Shown here: positions 11,850-25,086 of the stretch, piece by piece | Layout of the letters: each line of letters opens with the position of its first letter | Position numbering within the stretch: position 1 is the first letter of the stretch | Assembly: GCA_033675265.1 (NCBI GenBank) | Contig: JAUJYZ010001449.1 | Span: 148,195 to 212,194 of the forward strand | Source: Actinostola sp. cb2023 | Taxonomy: Eukaryota > Cnidaria > Anthozoa > Actiniaria > Actinostolidae | Length of the DNA: 64,000 nucleotides | Direction of reading: 5' to 3' | Translations under genes and position numbers: made by a program | The notes under the pieces: generated by a model | What the model was told of the DNA's origin: nothing | What the model saw: the letters and a program-made list of their open reading frames with translations, nothing else | Databases searched by the model: none

Positions 11850-14800
11850 TCAAGTTTTATCAAGAAACTACAGTGTTCGCTTTCGCCGTGAAATGAAATT
11901 TTAGCTGTGAATGAGGTTTGACAGAATCATTTCTCACCTTAACTACGACCTTAGCTTCCCTTGTTTATACACATAACATAATACTGATAATACTGCATTG
12001 TAGAAACTCCTTTTTACTGTGGAATAACCTTGAATTTTCCTTGAAAAACCGAAGAACATCCCTGCATTCACATTGTAGTTGAAAGCCAGATACCAAAAAA
12101 ATGTCATTTTCGCTGTCAATCATATCCTGTGAGCCAATCGCGCGCGGTAATTTTGAGACGTCAATACCACAAAATATTGACGTCTCAAAATAAAACAAAG
12201 TGACTTGAAAATCGTGATACATTAACTTCTTTATGAATTGAAATTTGTGAGCAAATTTGACGGAACTGCTTACCTGAGTCAACCGACTCTGTTGACACCA
12301 AGACGGAAGAGACAGCTGGTCTCTTATGGTTCTCTGGTGGATGATGTTTAGTAACAAAATTCACAAGTTTTACCGACGGCCGGGACCGGATGCTTTAAGT
12401 GAGAGAAATATGATTTCATGATTCAACCGTACCGGGGAGAGGAAGGTTTATACACAGGCTACACAAGATACAGCTACATATTTTACTGGTAAACCGAGTT
12501 TATGAAGTTTTAAGCACTTTTTAAAATATGGTTATTCGGTTATTTGCTACGTGTTTGACTAGGAAGATACGGCTATTGTTTGTACTGATCTAAATACAAA
12601 CGGATCACCTACGGAAATAATCCAGGGCGTTTGTTAGGGATGTTTGTTGTAAGAGATCAAAACTGCTGGACGCAATAGATTTTCACCACACATCAACATG
12701 GCTTGGAAGGTGAAATTTAGTTTGAATAAAAATAACTTCAGGTTACTAGTAATTTTATAAAACATCCTAGTCCTCGGACCTACAGCTCCCTAGATAAATG
12801 CGTAGTGCAGTGTAGTGCAACTGTTTCACTCCCCTCTCACCCCTTCGGGGATCGTGGCGTGTTACAAACATCGGAAGAGAATTGGGCTCGCGCCAAGGAA
12901 AATTTCAATATCGCGGCAAACCGAGTAAACGATATCACAATCTACAACAAACAGAGGTCTGCCGTGCTCACTTACATGGTTTTTACTCGTTAACTGACTC
13001 GTGAAACGTTCTTAAAATTAGGCGATTATTTATATTTTCCTATAAAGTGTTTGTTTATAACAGCAACAGCGTACAATAACATATATTCTATATTGCATTA
13101 GTTGTTTTGGTTGGCCGGGCGTGGAAACGTAAGAGCTGAAGATCGTGTTGTAAAACGGGGCCTGTTTCTTACAGATTACATCACTCTTTATTGAATTTAT
13201 TAATAGTAGCATACACGTCAATAACGCATCATTTGAAACGTCTCAAATGAAAACAAACATAAAACCTTGATAATACAAGGGAAACTTTGTTCTTTTTCTA
13301 ACAAAATGCAAATATTCATTTTCATTCGTCTCTAATCAGGAATAAATCTTCACGAACAATGGTGTGACGAAAGATTGTTCTCAGACTGCCCGTTATAACG
13401 GGGTTGATTTGGTATTAAATTTTGCTGTTTGGGCTGTAAAAAAGTGTCCGTTGTCTGTTATGACCGGTGTCCGTTATAACAGGGTCTTTTTAACAGAAAA
13501 GTATCACCTTTCCGACGGGACCTATGGTGTTGTTTCACCAAACGTAGGTATTTCTGAAGCGGGTGGGCGAATAAAGGGAACATAATCTGTGCGACTTCCT
13601 CTGGCTCCATGGTGCGTCCTCTGTCGAACTGGCTGATGCGTTCAATGTGAATAAATGCGTCCTCAGAGGCAGCCAGGCATTTCCTCGAAGAGAATCAGCT
13701 AAAAAGCTCAATAAATAATGTATTTACATATGGTATTTAGTGTTGAGATGTTCAGTATGTATTGTTTCATGATTTTTATGTTCACTTGTAATGGGGGAGG
13801 CCCACATTTTTTTGAACTCAAATATGGGGTAAACAATTAAGACTCCAAACATAAATGTTTTGCGGAACTTTTCTCCAACATAGCAGCCTACTTTGAGATC
13901 TTCAAAAAATAAATGCCTTTGTTAAACAAGACTAAACGATGACACTGTATTTACTAATTTAATTCATTAATGTTTAAAATTGAAAAAGCTGGAGTCGACC
14001 CAGCTGTTCGATAAATGACTTGGGAGATCTATATTCCCAAGACTTAGAATGTTTATCTGACACATGTAGATATAAAATGAATAAAATGAATACAAAATGT
14101 AAACTGATAAAAATGAACAGAATGATTAGCAAGGTCTCTGTCTTTATTTGTGTCATGTCTGAAACAGATATGAAAGATATATATTTTAATGACAATATAT
14201 ACATCAACGCGAATGTAATGATGTATTATAAATTTATCACACCTAAAAGTTTTAAGGAACCCACATGTTACTTTGGTTTCAAATATCGAATTCATAGTTT
14301 TAAGTTGAATGGAAATGATTAGAAAGTAATTATTTGCAAGAAAACCAAGCCTTAATAGGCTTGAGTCGGCAGGATTAACTGATGATGTATTTCTAACTTT
14401 TACAAATTAGAGTGCCATCCATTGTATTCATGAGTCTTTGGCGTCTTTGGTCATAAACTTGAAGCTGCACGAACAAAGCATAAAGGACATATCATTTACA
14501 AAACATCAATAAGCCACGGATAAAGCACTGTAAGGGGTCTCAATGGGGTTAACCGTTATTTAGCCGTAAAAAGTATATAATTCGATAAAACTGGTTTACG
14601 TGTTTGCCGTGAGGGAGGTTGTGGATGAGAATAGCTCGTCAATGCCCCTCTTAAAACACGCGAGGGACGTTGACGCTCTTAGTTTATTGGGAAGTGCGTT
14701 CCATAAGGCAGCTCCGTTTTAGGTAATTGCAATTTGTTGTGAGAATTGCATGTCGTCAATCGAGTATCAATAGGAAAACAACAACTCTTGCATGACGATA

Positions 14801-15801
14801 CTAATAACGGGTGTGAAGGCCGGAGACTGGCAATATATTATTGGAGTGCATCTCAATGCGTGGACTGTAGCTTTTACGCTTAACGGCTAAAAGTTTGACC
14901 TGTTTTTAATTGTATATAGCCTTGTAGTAATGTTTTAAACAAGTACTTACTATGGTAGCTCCTGAAGTGAGTCAGTACGTTAGTGTTTGCCGGGTATACA
15001 GGGTATAGTCCTAGATTTAGACAAAATATCATGTAGCAAAAACGTATGATTAGTCAAACTTGCGCGACTCCGCCCAATACGGAATATATTTTCTCCCAAC
15101 TAGCCGTCAATATTTTGTGGTATCGCCGTCTCAAAATCCCAATTAGTTTTGTATCACGATTCTACAATAATTCGCAAGAAAAACTAATAAAATAACAAGG
15201 AAAACATTCTGATTTGGTTCAAATTCTTGGATTTGCGCGTTGACGAAAGCTACGATTTGAAGTTTTTGAAAACTCTTTTTGCTTTACAAAAAGATTAGAA
15301 AAAAGTTACTGATGACAGTTTAAACAAGTTAACATGATAGCGATTATAGAGAACTATTGACAAGCTTCCTCTTTTATGTCATGACAAGCATTTCGTCTCT
15401 TATTTTGGCAGAAAAGCGAATGAAAACAAATCCAAAGTTTATCGTACGGTTCGCCGGATTGAATGTGAATCGATTCAGTAAATATAATTTCGTGAAAATT
15501 CAACGATGTTTTAACCCTCAATCCTGTGTATATACAAGGGCAAATGTGACTGCAATATGTCAGTCGACGTCAAGTCCAATGCAGGGTGGAAAATAGCTCA
15601 AAAGACGGCAAATTAAGCACAAGATTCTAGTATTTCTACAAGAATGTTCACGGCAAAGAACTTTCACTGTAAATTCATTCAACTTCATTCAATGTTATTC
15701 TGCAATAAACAAACGACCAAATAATTATAATAACTGTTTTATTGTCTTACTGGATCAAGGTTTTCATCATGTGCCTGATTGTAATTTACACTTTTACAGC
15801 A
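11850..15801. repeat. Macrosatellite unit 4 (3952 bp)
   Basis: Type A. The site near 15222 has an intermediate form (TTCTTGGATTTGCGCG then ACGAAAGC), a possible step between the long and short forms. Confidence 0.97.
14623..14775 (-). pseudogene. Reverse transcriptase fossil, unit 4
   Basis: Same remnant and frameshift as unit 2. Confidence 0.68.
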
Positions 15802-16854
15802 TCAAGTTTTATCAAGAAACTACAGTGTTCGCTTTCGCCGTGAAATGAAATTTTAGCTGTGAATGAGGTTTGACAGAATCATTTCTCACCTTAACTACGA
15901 CCTTAGCTTCCCTTGTTTATACACATAACATAATACTGATAATACTGCATTGTAGAAACTCCTTTTTACTGTGGAATAACCTTGAATTTTCCTTGAAAAA
16001 CCGAAGAACATCCCTGCATTCACATTGTAGTTGAAAGCCAGATACCAAAAAAATGTCATTTTCGCTGTCAATCATATCCTGTGAGCCAATCGCGCGCGGT
16101 AATTTTGAGACGTCAATACCACAAAATATTGACGTCTCAAAATAAAACAAAGTGACTTGAAAATCGTGATACATTAACTTCTTTATGAATTGAAATTTGT
16201 GAGCAAATTTGACGGAACTGCTTACCTGAGTCAACCGACTCTGTTGACACCAAGACGGAAGAGACAGCTGGTCTCTTATGGTTCTCTGGTGGATGATGTT
16301 TAGTAACAAAATTCACAAGTTTTACCGACGGCCGGGACCGGATGCTTTAAGTGAGAGAAATATGATTTCATGATTCAACCGTACCGGGGAGAGGAAGGTT
16401 TATACACAGGCTACACAAGATACAGCTACATATTTTACTGGTAAACCGAGTTTATGAAGTTTTAAGCACTTTTTAAAATATGGTTATTCGGTTATTTGCT
16501 ACGTGTTTGACTAGGAAGATACGGCTATTGTTTGTACTGATCTAAATACAAACGGATCACCTACGGAAATAATCCAGGGCGTTTGTTAGGGATGTTTGTT
16601 GTAAGAGATCAAAACTGCTGGACGCAATAGATTTTCACCACACATCAACATGGCTTGAAGGTGAAATTTAGTTTGAATAAAATAACTTCAGGTACTAGTA
16701 ATTTTATAAAACATCCTAGTCCTCGGACCTACAGCTCCCTAGATAAAATGCGTAGTGCAGTGTAGTGCAACTGTTTCACTCCCCTCTCACCCCTTCGGGG
16801 ATCGTGGCGTGTTACAAACATCGGAAGAGAATTGGGCTCGCGCCAAGGAAAATT

Positions 16855-16909
16855 NNNNNNNNNNNNNNNNNNNNNNNNNNNNNNNNNNNNNNNNNNNNNN
16901 NNNNNNNNN
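16855..16909. other. Run of 55 N, an undersized gap
   Basis: In unit 4 the same flanks (AATT and TTGGTTGGCC) lie 202 bases apart (12905-13106). The true missing sequence is therefore about 202 bases, not 55. Adding the difference brings unit 5 to about 3922 bp, the normal length. Confidence 0.9.
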
Positions 16910-18423
16910 TTGGTTGGCCGGGCGTGGAAACGTAAGAGCTGAAGATCGTGTTGTAAAACGGGGCCTGTTTCTTACAGATTACATCACTCTTTATTGAATT
17001 TATTAATAGTAGCATACACGTCAATAACGCATCATTTGAAACGTCTCAAATGAAAACAACATAAAACCTTGATAATACAAGGGAAACTTTGTTCTTTTTC
17101 TAACAAAATGCAAATATTCATTTTCATTCGTCTCTAATCAGGAATAATCTTCACGAACAATGGTGTGACGAAAGATTGTTCTCAGACTGCCCGTTATAAC
17201 GGGGTTGATTTGGTATTAAATTTTGCTGTTTGGGCTGTAAAAAAGTGTCCGTTGTCTGTTATGACCGGTGTCCGTTATAACAGGGTCTTTTTAACAGAAA
17301 AGTATCACCTTTCCGACGGGACCTATGGTGTTGTTTCACCAAACGTAGGTATTTCTGAAGCGGGTGGGCGAATAAAGGGAACATAATCTGTGCGACTTCC
17401 TCTGGCTCCATGGTGCGTCCTCTGTCGAACTGGCTGATGCGTTCAATGTGAATAAATGCGTCCTCAGAGGCAGCCAGGCATTTCCTCGAAGAGAATCAGC
17501 TAAAAAGCTCAATAAATAATGTATTTACATATGGTATTTAGTGTTGAGATGTTCAGTATGTATTGTTTCATGATTTTTATGTTCACTTGTAATGGGGGAG
17601 GCCCACATTTTTTTGAACTCAAATATGGGGTAAACAATTAAGACTCCAAACATAAATGTTTTGCGGAACTTTTCTCCAACATAGCAGCCTACTTTGAAAT
17701 CTTCAAAAAATAAATGCCTTTGTTAAACAAGACTAAACGATGACACTGTATTTACTAATTTAATTCATTAATGTTTAAAATTGAAAAAGCTGGAGTCGAC
17801 CCAGCTGTTCGATAAATGACTTGGGAGATCTATATTCCCAAGACTTAGAATGTTTATCTGACACATGTAGATATAAAATTAATAAAATGAATACAAAATG
17901 TAAACTGATAAAAATGAACAGAATGATTAGCAAGGTCTCTGTCTTTATTTGTGTCATGTCTGAAACAGATATGAAAGATATATATTTTAATGACAATATA
18001 TACATCAACGCGAATGTAATGATGTATTATAAATTTATCACACCTAAAAGTTTTAAGGAACCCACATGTTACTTTGGTTTCAAATATCGAATTCATAGTT
18101 TTAAGTTGAATGGAAATGATTAGAAAGTAATTATTTGCAAGAAAACCAAGCCTTAATAGGCTTGAGTCGGCAGGATTAACTGATGATGTATTTCTAACTT
18201 TTACAAATTAGAGTGCCATCCATTGTATTCATGAGTCTTTGGCGTCTTTGGTCATAAACTTGAAGCTGCACGAACAAAGCATAAAGGACATATCATTTAC
18301 AAAACATCAATAAGCCACGGATAAAGCACTGTAAGGGGTCTCAATGGGGTTAACCGTTATTTAGCCGTAAAAAGTATATAATTCGATAAAACTGGTTTAC
18401 GTGTTTGCCGTGAGGGAGGTTGT

Positions 18424-18576
18424 GGATGAGAATAGCTCGTCAATGCCCCTCTTAAAACACGCGAGGGACGTTGACGCTCTTAGTTTATTGGGAAGTGCGT
18501 TCCATAAGGCAGCTCCGTTTTAGGTAATTGCAATTTGTTGTGAGAATTGCATGTCGTCAATCGAGTATCAATAGGA
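18424..18576 (-). pseudogene. Reverse transcriptase fossil, unit 5
   Basis: Same remnant and frameshift as unit 2. Confidence 0.68.
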
Positions 18577-20322
18577 AAACAACAACTCTTGCATGACGAT
18601 ACTAATAACGGGTGTGAAGGCCGGAGACTGGCAATATATTATTGGAGTGCATCTCAATGCGTGGACTGTAGCTTTTACGCTTAACGGCTAAAAGTTTGAC
18701 CTGTTTTTAATTGTATATAGCCTTGTAGTAATGTTTTAAACAAGTACTTACTATGGTAGCTCCTGAAGTGAGTCAGTACGTTAGTGTTTGCCGGGTATAC
18801 AGGGTATAGTCCTAGATTTAGACAAAATATCATGTAGCAAAAACGTATGATTAGTCAAACTTGCGCGACTCCGCCCAATACGGAATATATTTTCTCCCAA
18901 CTAGCCGTCAATATTTTGTGGTATCGCCGTCTCAAAATCCCAATTAGTTTTGTATCACGATTCTACAATAATTCGCAAGAAAAACTAATAAAATAACAAG
19001 GAAAACATTCTGATTTGGTTCAAAGTTGGATTTGAAGTTTTTGAAAACTCTTTTTGCTTTACAAAAAGATTAGAAAAAAGTTACTGATGACAGTTTAAAC
19101 AAGTTAACATGATAGCGATTATAGAGAACTATTGACAAGCTTCCTCTTTTATGTCATGACAAGCATTTCGTCTCTTATTTTGGCAGAAAAGCGAATGAAA
19201 ACAAATCCAAAGTTTATCGTACGGTTCGCCGGATTGAATGTGAATCGATTCAGTAAATATAATTTCGTGAAAATTCAACGATGTTTTAACCCTCAATCCT
19301 GTGTATATACAAGGGCAAATGTGACTGCAATATGTCAGTCGACGTCAAGTCCAATGCAGGGTGGAAAATAGCTCAAAAGACGGCAAATTAAGCACAAGAT
19401 TCTAGTATTTCTACAAGAATGTTCACGGCAAAGAACTTTCACTGTAAATTCATTCAACTTCATTCAATGTTATTCTGCAATAAACAAACGACCAAATAAT
19501 TATAATAACTGTTTTATTGTCTTACTGGATCAAGGTTTTCATCATGTGCCTGATTGTAATTTACACTTTTACAGCATCAAGTTTTATCAAGAAACTACAG
19601 TGTTCGCTTTCGCCGTGAAATGAAATTTTAGCTGTGAATGAGGTTTGACAGAATCATTTCTCACCTTAACTACGACCTTAGCTTCCCTTGTTTATACACA
19701 TAACATAATACTGATAATACTGCATTGTAGAAACTCCTTTTTACTGTGGAATAACCTTGAATTTTCCTTGAAAAACCGAAGAACATCCCTGCATTCACAT
19801 TGTAGTTGAAAGCCAGATACCAAAAAAATGTCATTTTCGCTGTCAATCATATCCTGTGAGCCAATCGCGCGCGGTAATTTTGAGACGTCAATACCACAAA
19901 ATATTGACGTCTCAAAATAAAACAAAGTGACTTGAAAATCGTGATACATTAACTTATTTATGAATTGAAATTTGTGAGCAAATTTGACGGAACTGCTTAC
20001 CTGAGTCAACCGACTCTGTTGACACCAAGACGGAAGAGACAGCTGGTCTCTTATGGTTCTCTGGTGGATGATGTTTAGTAACAAAATTCACAAGTTTTAC
20101 CGACGGCCGGGACCGGATGCTTTAAGTGAGAGAAATATGATTTCATGATTCAACCGTACCGGGGAGAGGAAGGTTTATACACAGGCTACACAAGATACAG
20201 CTACATATTTTACTGGTAAACCGAGTTTATGAAGTTTTAAGCACTTTTTAAAATATGGTTATTCGGTTATTTGCTACGTGTTTGACTAGGAAGATACGGC
20301 TATTGTTTGTACTGATCTAAAT

Positions 20323-20740
20323 TAGCCATTATCAAATCGAGCAGGGGACTGGGAACGAATTTATTAGAATTAATGTAATTATGAAATTAAGTTCATGACA
20401 TGAAAGAGCATGTTGAAATTAGCATCTGTGCAAAGTTTGATGTGAATTGAGCGAATTCTGTCGGAATTATAAACTTTTGAAATTGTGTTGTCCAGCCAAA
20501 ATTTTACAGTGAATGTATGGTTTGGATGGACAACATCAAAAATTTACAGAGTTTGTATGGGAAAATAGGCATCTTTGATGCCCTCTAGCATCGTCAATAT
20601 TAAGCCGAAGTTCACCAAACTTTGCAGACAAGCTAAGTTTCGTCTGCTCTCTCAGAAAATGATGCCCTTTTTTTCTAGTTTCTTATTGAATTAGTTTTAC
20701 GGACTTGGTCCCAGTCCCCTGCTCGATTTGGTAATGGCTA
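20323..20740. mobile_element. MITE, 418 bp, copy in unit 6
   Basis: Begins TAGCCATTATCAAATCGAGC and ends with GCTCGATTTGGTAATGGCTA; the inverted repeats continue inward through GGGGACTGGGA / TCCCAGTCCCC to about 34 bases. Comparison with empty units 1-5 (CTAAATACAAAC) shows AT on both sides, so the likely target duplication is AT. An inner hairpin, GTTGTCCA...TGGACAAC, lies about 180 bases in. There is no coding frame, so it would need a transposase made elsewhere. The superfamily is not clear, because TA would be expected for Tc1/mariner and TTAA for piggyBac. Confidence 0.88.
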
Positions 20741-22769
20741 ATACAAACGGATCACCTACGGAAATAATCCAGGGCGTTTGTTAGGGATGTTTGTTGTAAG
20801 AGATCAAAACTGCTGGACGCAATAGATTTTCACCACACATCAACATGGCTTGGAAGGTGAAATTTAGTTTGAATAAAAATAACTTCAGGTTACTAGTAAT
20901 TTTATAAAACATCCTAGTCCTCGGACCTACAGCTCCCTAGATAAATGCGTAGTGCAGTGTAGTGCAACTGTTTCACTCCCCTCTCACCCCTTCGGGGATC
21001 GTGGCGTGTTACAAACATCGGAAGAGAATTGGGCTCGCGCCAAGGAAATTTTCAATATCGCGGCAAACCGAGTAAACGATATCACAATCTACAACAAACA
21101 GAGGTCTGCCGTGCTCACTTACATGGTTTTTACTCGTTAACTGACTCGTGAAACGTTCTTAAAATTAGGCGATTATTTATATTTTCCTATAAAGTGTTTG
21201 TTTATAACAGCAACAGCGTACAATAACATATATTCTATATTGCATTAGTTGTTTTGGTTGGCCGGGCGTGGAAACGTAAGAGCTGAAGATCGTGTTGTAA
21301 AACGGGGCCTGTTTCTTACAGATTACATCACTCTTTATTGAATTTATTAATAGTAGCATACACGTCAATAACGCATCATTTGAAACGTCTCAAATGAAAA
21401 CAAACATAAAACCTTGATAATACAAGGGAAACTTTGTTCTTTTTCTAACAAAATGCAAATATTCATTTTCATTCGTCTCTAATCAGGAATAAATCTTCAC
21501 GAACAATGGTGTGACGAAAGATTGTTCTCAGACTGCCCGTTATAACGGGGTTGATTTGGTATTAAATTTTGCTGTTTGGGCTGTAAAAAAGTGTCCGTTG
21601 TCTGTTATGACCGGTGTCCGTTATAACAGGGTCTTTTTAACAGAAAAGTATCACCTTTCCGACGGGACCTATGGTGTTGTTTCACCAAACGTAGGTATTT
21701 CTGAAGCGGGTGGGCGAATAAAGGGAACATAATCTGTGCGACTTCCTCTGGCTCCATGGTGCGTCCTCTGTCGAACTGGCTGATGCGTTCAATGTGAATA
21801 AATGCGTCCTCAGAGGCAGCCAGGCATTTCCTCGAAGAGAATCAGCTAAAAAGCTCAATAAATAATGTATTTACATATGGTATTTAGTGTTGAGATGTTC
21901 AGTATGTATTGTTTCATGATTTTTATGTTCACTTGTAATGGGGGAGGCCCACATTTTTTTGAACTCAAATATGGGGTAAACAATTAAGACTCCAAACATA
22001 AATGTTTTGCGGAACTTTTCTCCAACATAGCAGCCTACTTTGAAATCTTCAAAAAATAAATGCCTTTGTTAAACAAGACTAAACGATGACACTGTATTTA
22101 CTAATTTAATTCATTAATGTTTAAAATTGAAAAAGCTGGAGTCGACCCAGCTGTTCGATAAATGACTTGGGAGATCTATATTCCCAAGACTTAGAATGTT
22201 TATCTGACACATGTAGATATAAAATTAATAAAATGAATACAAAATGTAAACTGATAAAAATGAACAGAATGATTAGCAAGGTCTCTGTCTTTATTTGTGT
22301 CATGTCTGAAACAGATATGAAAGATATATATTTTAATGACAATATATACATCAACGCGAATGTAATGATGTATTATAAATTTATCACACCTAAAAGTTTT
22401 AAGGAACCCACATGTTACTTTGGTTTCAAATATCGAATTCATAGTTTTAAGTTGAATGGAAATGATTAGAAAGTAATTATTTGCAAGAAAACCAAGCCTT
22501 AATAGGCTTGAGTCGGCAGGATTAACTGATGATGTATTTCTAACTTTTACAAATTAGAGTGCCATCCATTGTATTCATGAGTCTTTGGCGTCTTTGGTCA
22601 TAAACTTGAAGCTGCACGAACAAAGCATAAAGGACATATCATTTACAAAACATCAATAAGCCACGGATAAAGCACTGTAAGGGGTCTCAATGGGGTTAAC
22701 CGTTATTTAGCCGTAAAAAGTATATAATTCGATAAAACTGGTTTACGTGTTTGCCGTGAGGGAGGTTGT

Positions 22770-22922
22770 GGATGAGAATAGCTCGTCAATGCCCCTCTTA
22801 AAACACGCGAGGGACGTTGACGCTCTTAGTTTATTGGGAAGTGCGTTCCATAAGGCAGCTCCGTTTTAGGTAATTGCAATTTGTTGTGAGAAATGCATGT
22901 CGTCAATCGAGTATCAATAGGA
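22770..22922 (-). pseudogene. Reverse transcriptase fossil, unit 6
   Basis: As unit 2, with one private substitution near 22892. Confidence 0.68.
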
Positions 22923-24668
22923 AAACAACAACTCTTGCATGACGATACTAATAACGGGTGTGAAGGCCGGAGACTGGCAATATATTATTGGAGTGCATCT
23001 CAATGCGTGGACTGTAGCTTTTACGCTTAACGGCTAAAAGTTTGACCTGTTTTTAATTGTATATAGCCTTGTAGTAATGTTTTAAACAAGTACTTACTAT
23101 GGTAGCTCCTGAAGTGAGTCAGTACGTTAGTGTTTGCCGGGTATACAGGGTATAGTCCTAGATTTAGACAAAATATCATGTAGCAAAAACGTATGATTAG
23201 TCAAACTTGCGCGACTCCGCCCAATACGGAATATATTTTCTCCCAACTAGCCGTCAATATTTTGTGGTATCGCCGTCTCAAAATCCCAATTAGTTTTGTA
23301 TCACGATTCTACAATAATTCGCAAGAAAAACTAATAAAATAACAAGGAAAACATTCTGATTTGGTTCAAAGTTGGATTTGAAGTTTTTGAAAACTCTTTT
23401 TGCTTTACAAAAAGATTAGAAAAAAGTTACTGATGACAGTTTAAACAAGTTAACATGATAGCGATTATAGAGAACTATTGACAAGCTTCCTCTTTTATGT
23501 CATGACAAGCATTTCGTCTCTTATTTTGGCAGAAAAGCGAATGAAAACAAATCCAAAGTTTATCGTACGGTTCGCCGGATTGAATGTGAATCGATTCAGT
23601 AAATATAATTTCGTGAAAATTCAACGATGTTTTAACCCTCAATCCTGTGTATATACAAGGGCAAATGTGACTGCAATATGTCAGTCGACGTCAAGTCCAA
23701 TGCAGGGTGGAAAATAGCTCAAAAGACGGCAAATTAAGCACAAGATTCTAGTATTTCTACAAGAATGTTCACGGCAAAGAACTTTCACTGTAAATTCATT
23801 CAACTTCATTCAATGTTATTCTGCAATAAACAAACGACCAAATAATTATAATAACTGTTTTATTGTCTTACTGGATCAAGGTTTTCATCATGTGCCTGAT
23901 TGTAATTTACACTTTTACAGCATCAAGTTTTATCAAGAAACTACAGTGTTCGCTTTCGCCGTGAAATGAAATTTTAGCTGTGAATGAGGTTTGACAGAAT
24001 CATTTCTCACCTTAACTACGACCTTAGCTTCCCTTGTTTATACACATAACATAATACTGATAATACTGCATTGTAGAAACTCCTTTTTACTGTGGAATAA
24101 CCTTGAATTTTCCTTGAAAAACCGAAGAACATCCCTGCATTCACATTGTAGTTGAAAGCCAGATACCAAAAAAATGTCATTTTCGCTGTCAATCATATCC
24201 TGTGAGCCAATCGCGCGCGGTAATTTTGAGACGTCAATACCACAAAATATTGACGTCTCAAAATAAAACAAAGTGACTTGAAAATCGTGATACATTAACT
24301 TATTTATGAATTGAAATTTGTGAGCAAATTTGACGGAACTGCTTACCTGAGTCAACCGACTCTGTTGACACCAAGACGGAAGAGACAGCTGGTCTCTTAT
24401 GGTTCTCTGGTGGATGATGTTTAGTAACAAAATTCACAAGTTTTACCGACGGCCGGGACCGGATGCTTTAAGTGAGAGAAATATGATTTCATGATTCAAC
24501 CGTACCGGGGAGAGGAAGGTTTATACACAGGCTACACAAGATACAGCTACATATTTTACTGGTAAACCGAGTTTATGAAGTTTTAAGCACTTTTTAAAAT
24601 ATGGTTATTCGGTTATTTGCTACGTGTTTGACTAGGAAGATACGGCTATTGTTTGTACTGATCTAAAT

Positions 24669-25086
24669 TAGCCATTATCAAATCGAGCAGGGGACTGGGA
24701 ACGAATTTATTAGAATTAATGTAATTATGAAATTAAGTTCATGACATGAAAGAGCATGTTGAAATTAGCATCTGTGCAAAGTTTGATGTGAATTGAGCGA
24801 ATTCTGTCGGAATTATAAACTTTTGAAATTGTGTTGTCCAGCCAAAATTTTACAGTGAATGTATGGTTTGGATGGACAACATCAAAAATTTACAGAGTTT
24901 GTATGGGAAAATAGGCATCTTTGATGCCCTCTAGCATCGTCAATATTAAGCCGAAGTTCACCAAACTTTGCAGACAAGCTAAGTTTCGTCTGCTCTCTCA
25001 GAAAATGATGCCCTTTTTTTCTAGTTTCTTATTGAATTAGTTTTACGGACTTGGTCCCAGTCCCCTGCTCGATTTTGTAATGGCTA
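24669..25086. mobile_element. MITE, 418 bp, copy in unit 7
   Basis: Same insertion point, length and ends as in unit 6; the right repeat has GATTTTGTAATGG instead of GATTTGGTAATGG. The shared site means one insertion followed by spread with the unit. Confidence 0.88.

Larger units (their letters stand above)
15802..19576. repeat. Macrosatellite unit 5 with assembly gap (3775 bp as written)
   Basis: The first part is type A (near 16184) and the second half type B (GAAATC near 17695, AAAATTAAT near 17875), so the unit is a recombinant of two variants. Several one-base indels flank the gap (16655-16750 and 17055-17150), which suggests poorly covered contig ends. Confidence 0.95.
19577..23922. 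repeat. Macrosatellite unit 6 carrying a MITE (4346 bp)
   Basis: Type B at every diagnostic site, short form near 23368. Length without the 418 bp insert is 3928. One private base lies in the reverse transcriptase remnant (GAGAAATGC near 22890). Confidence 0.97.
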
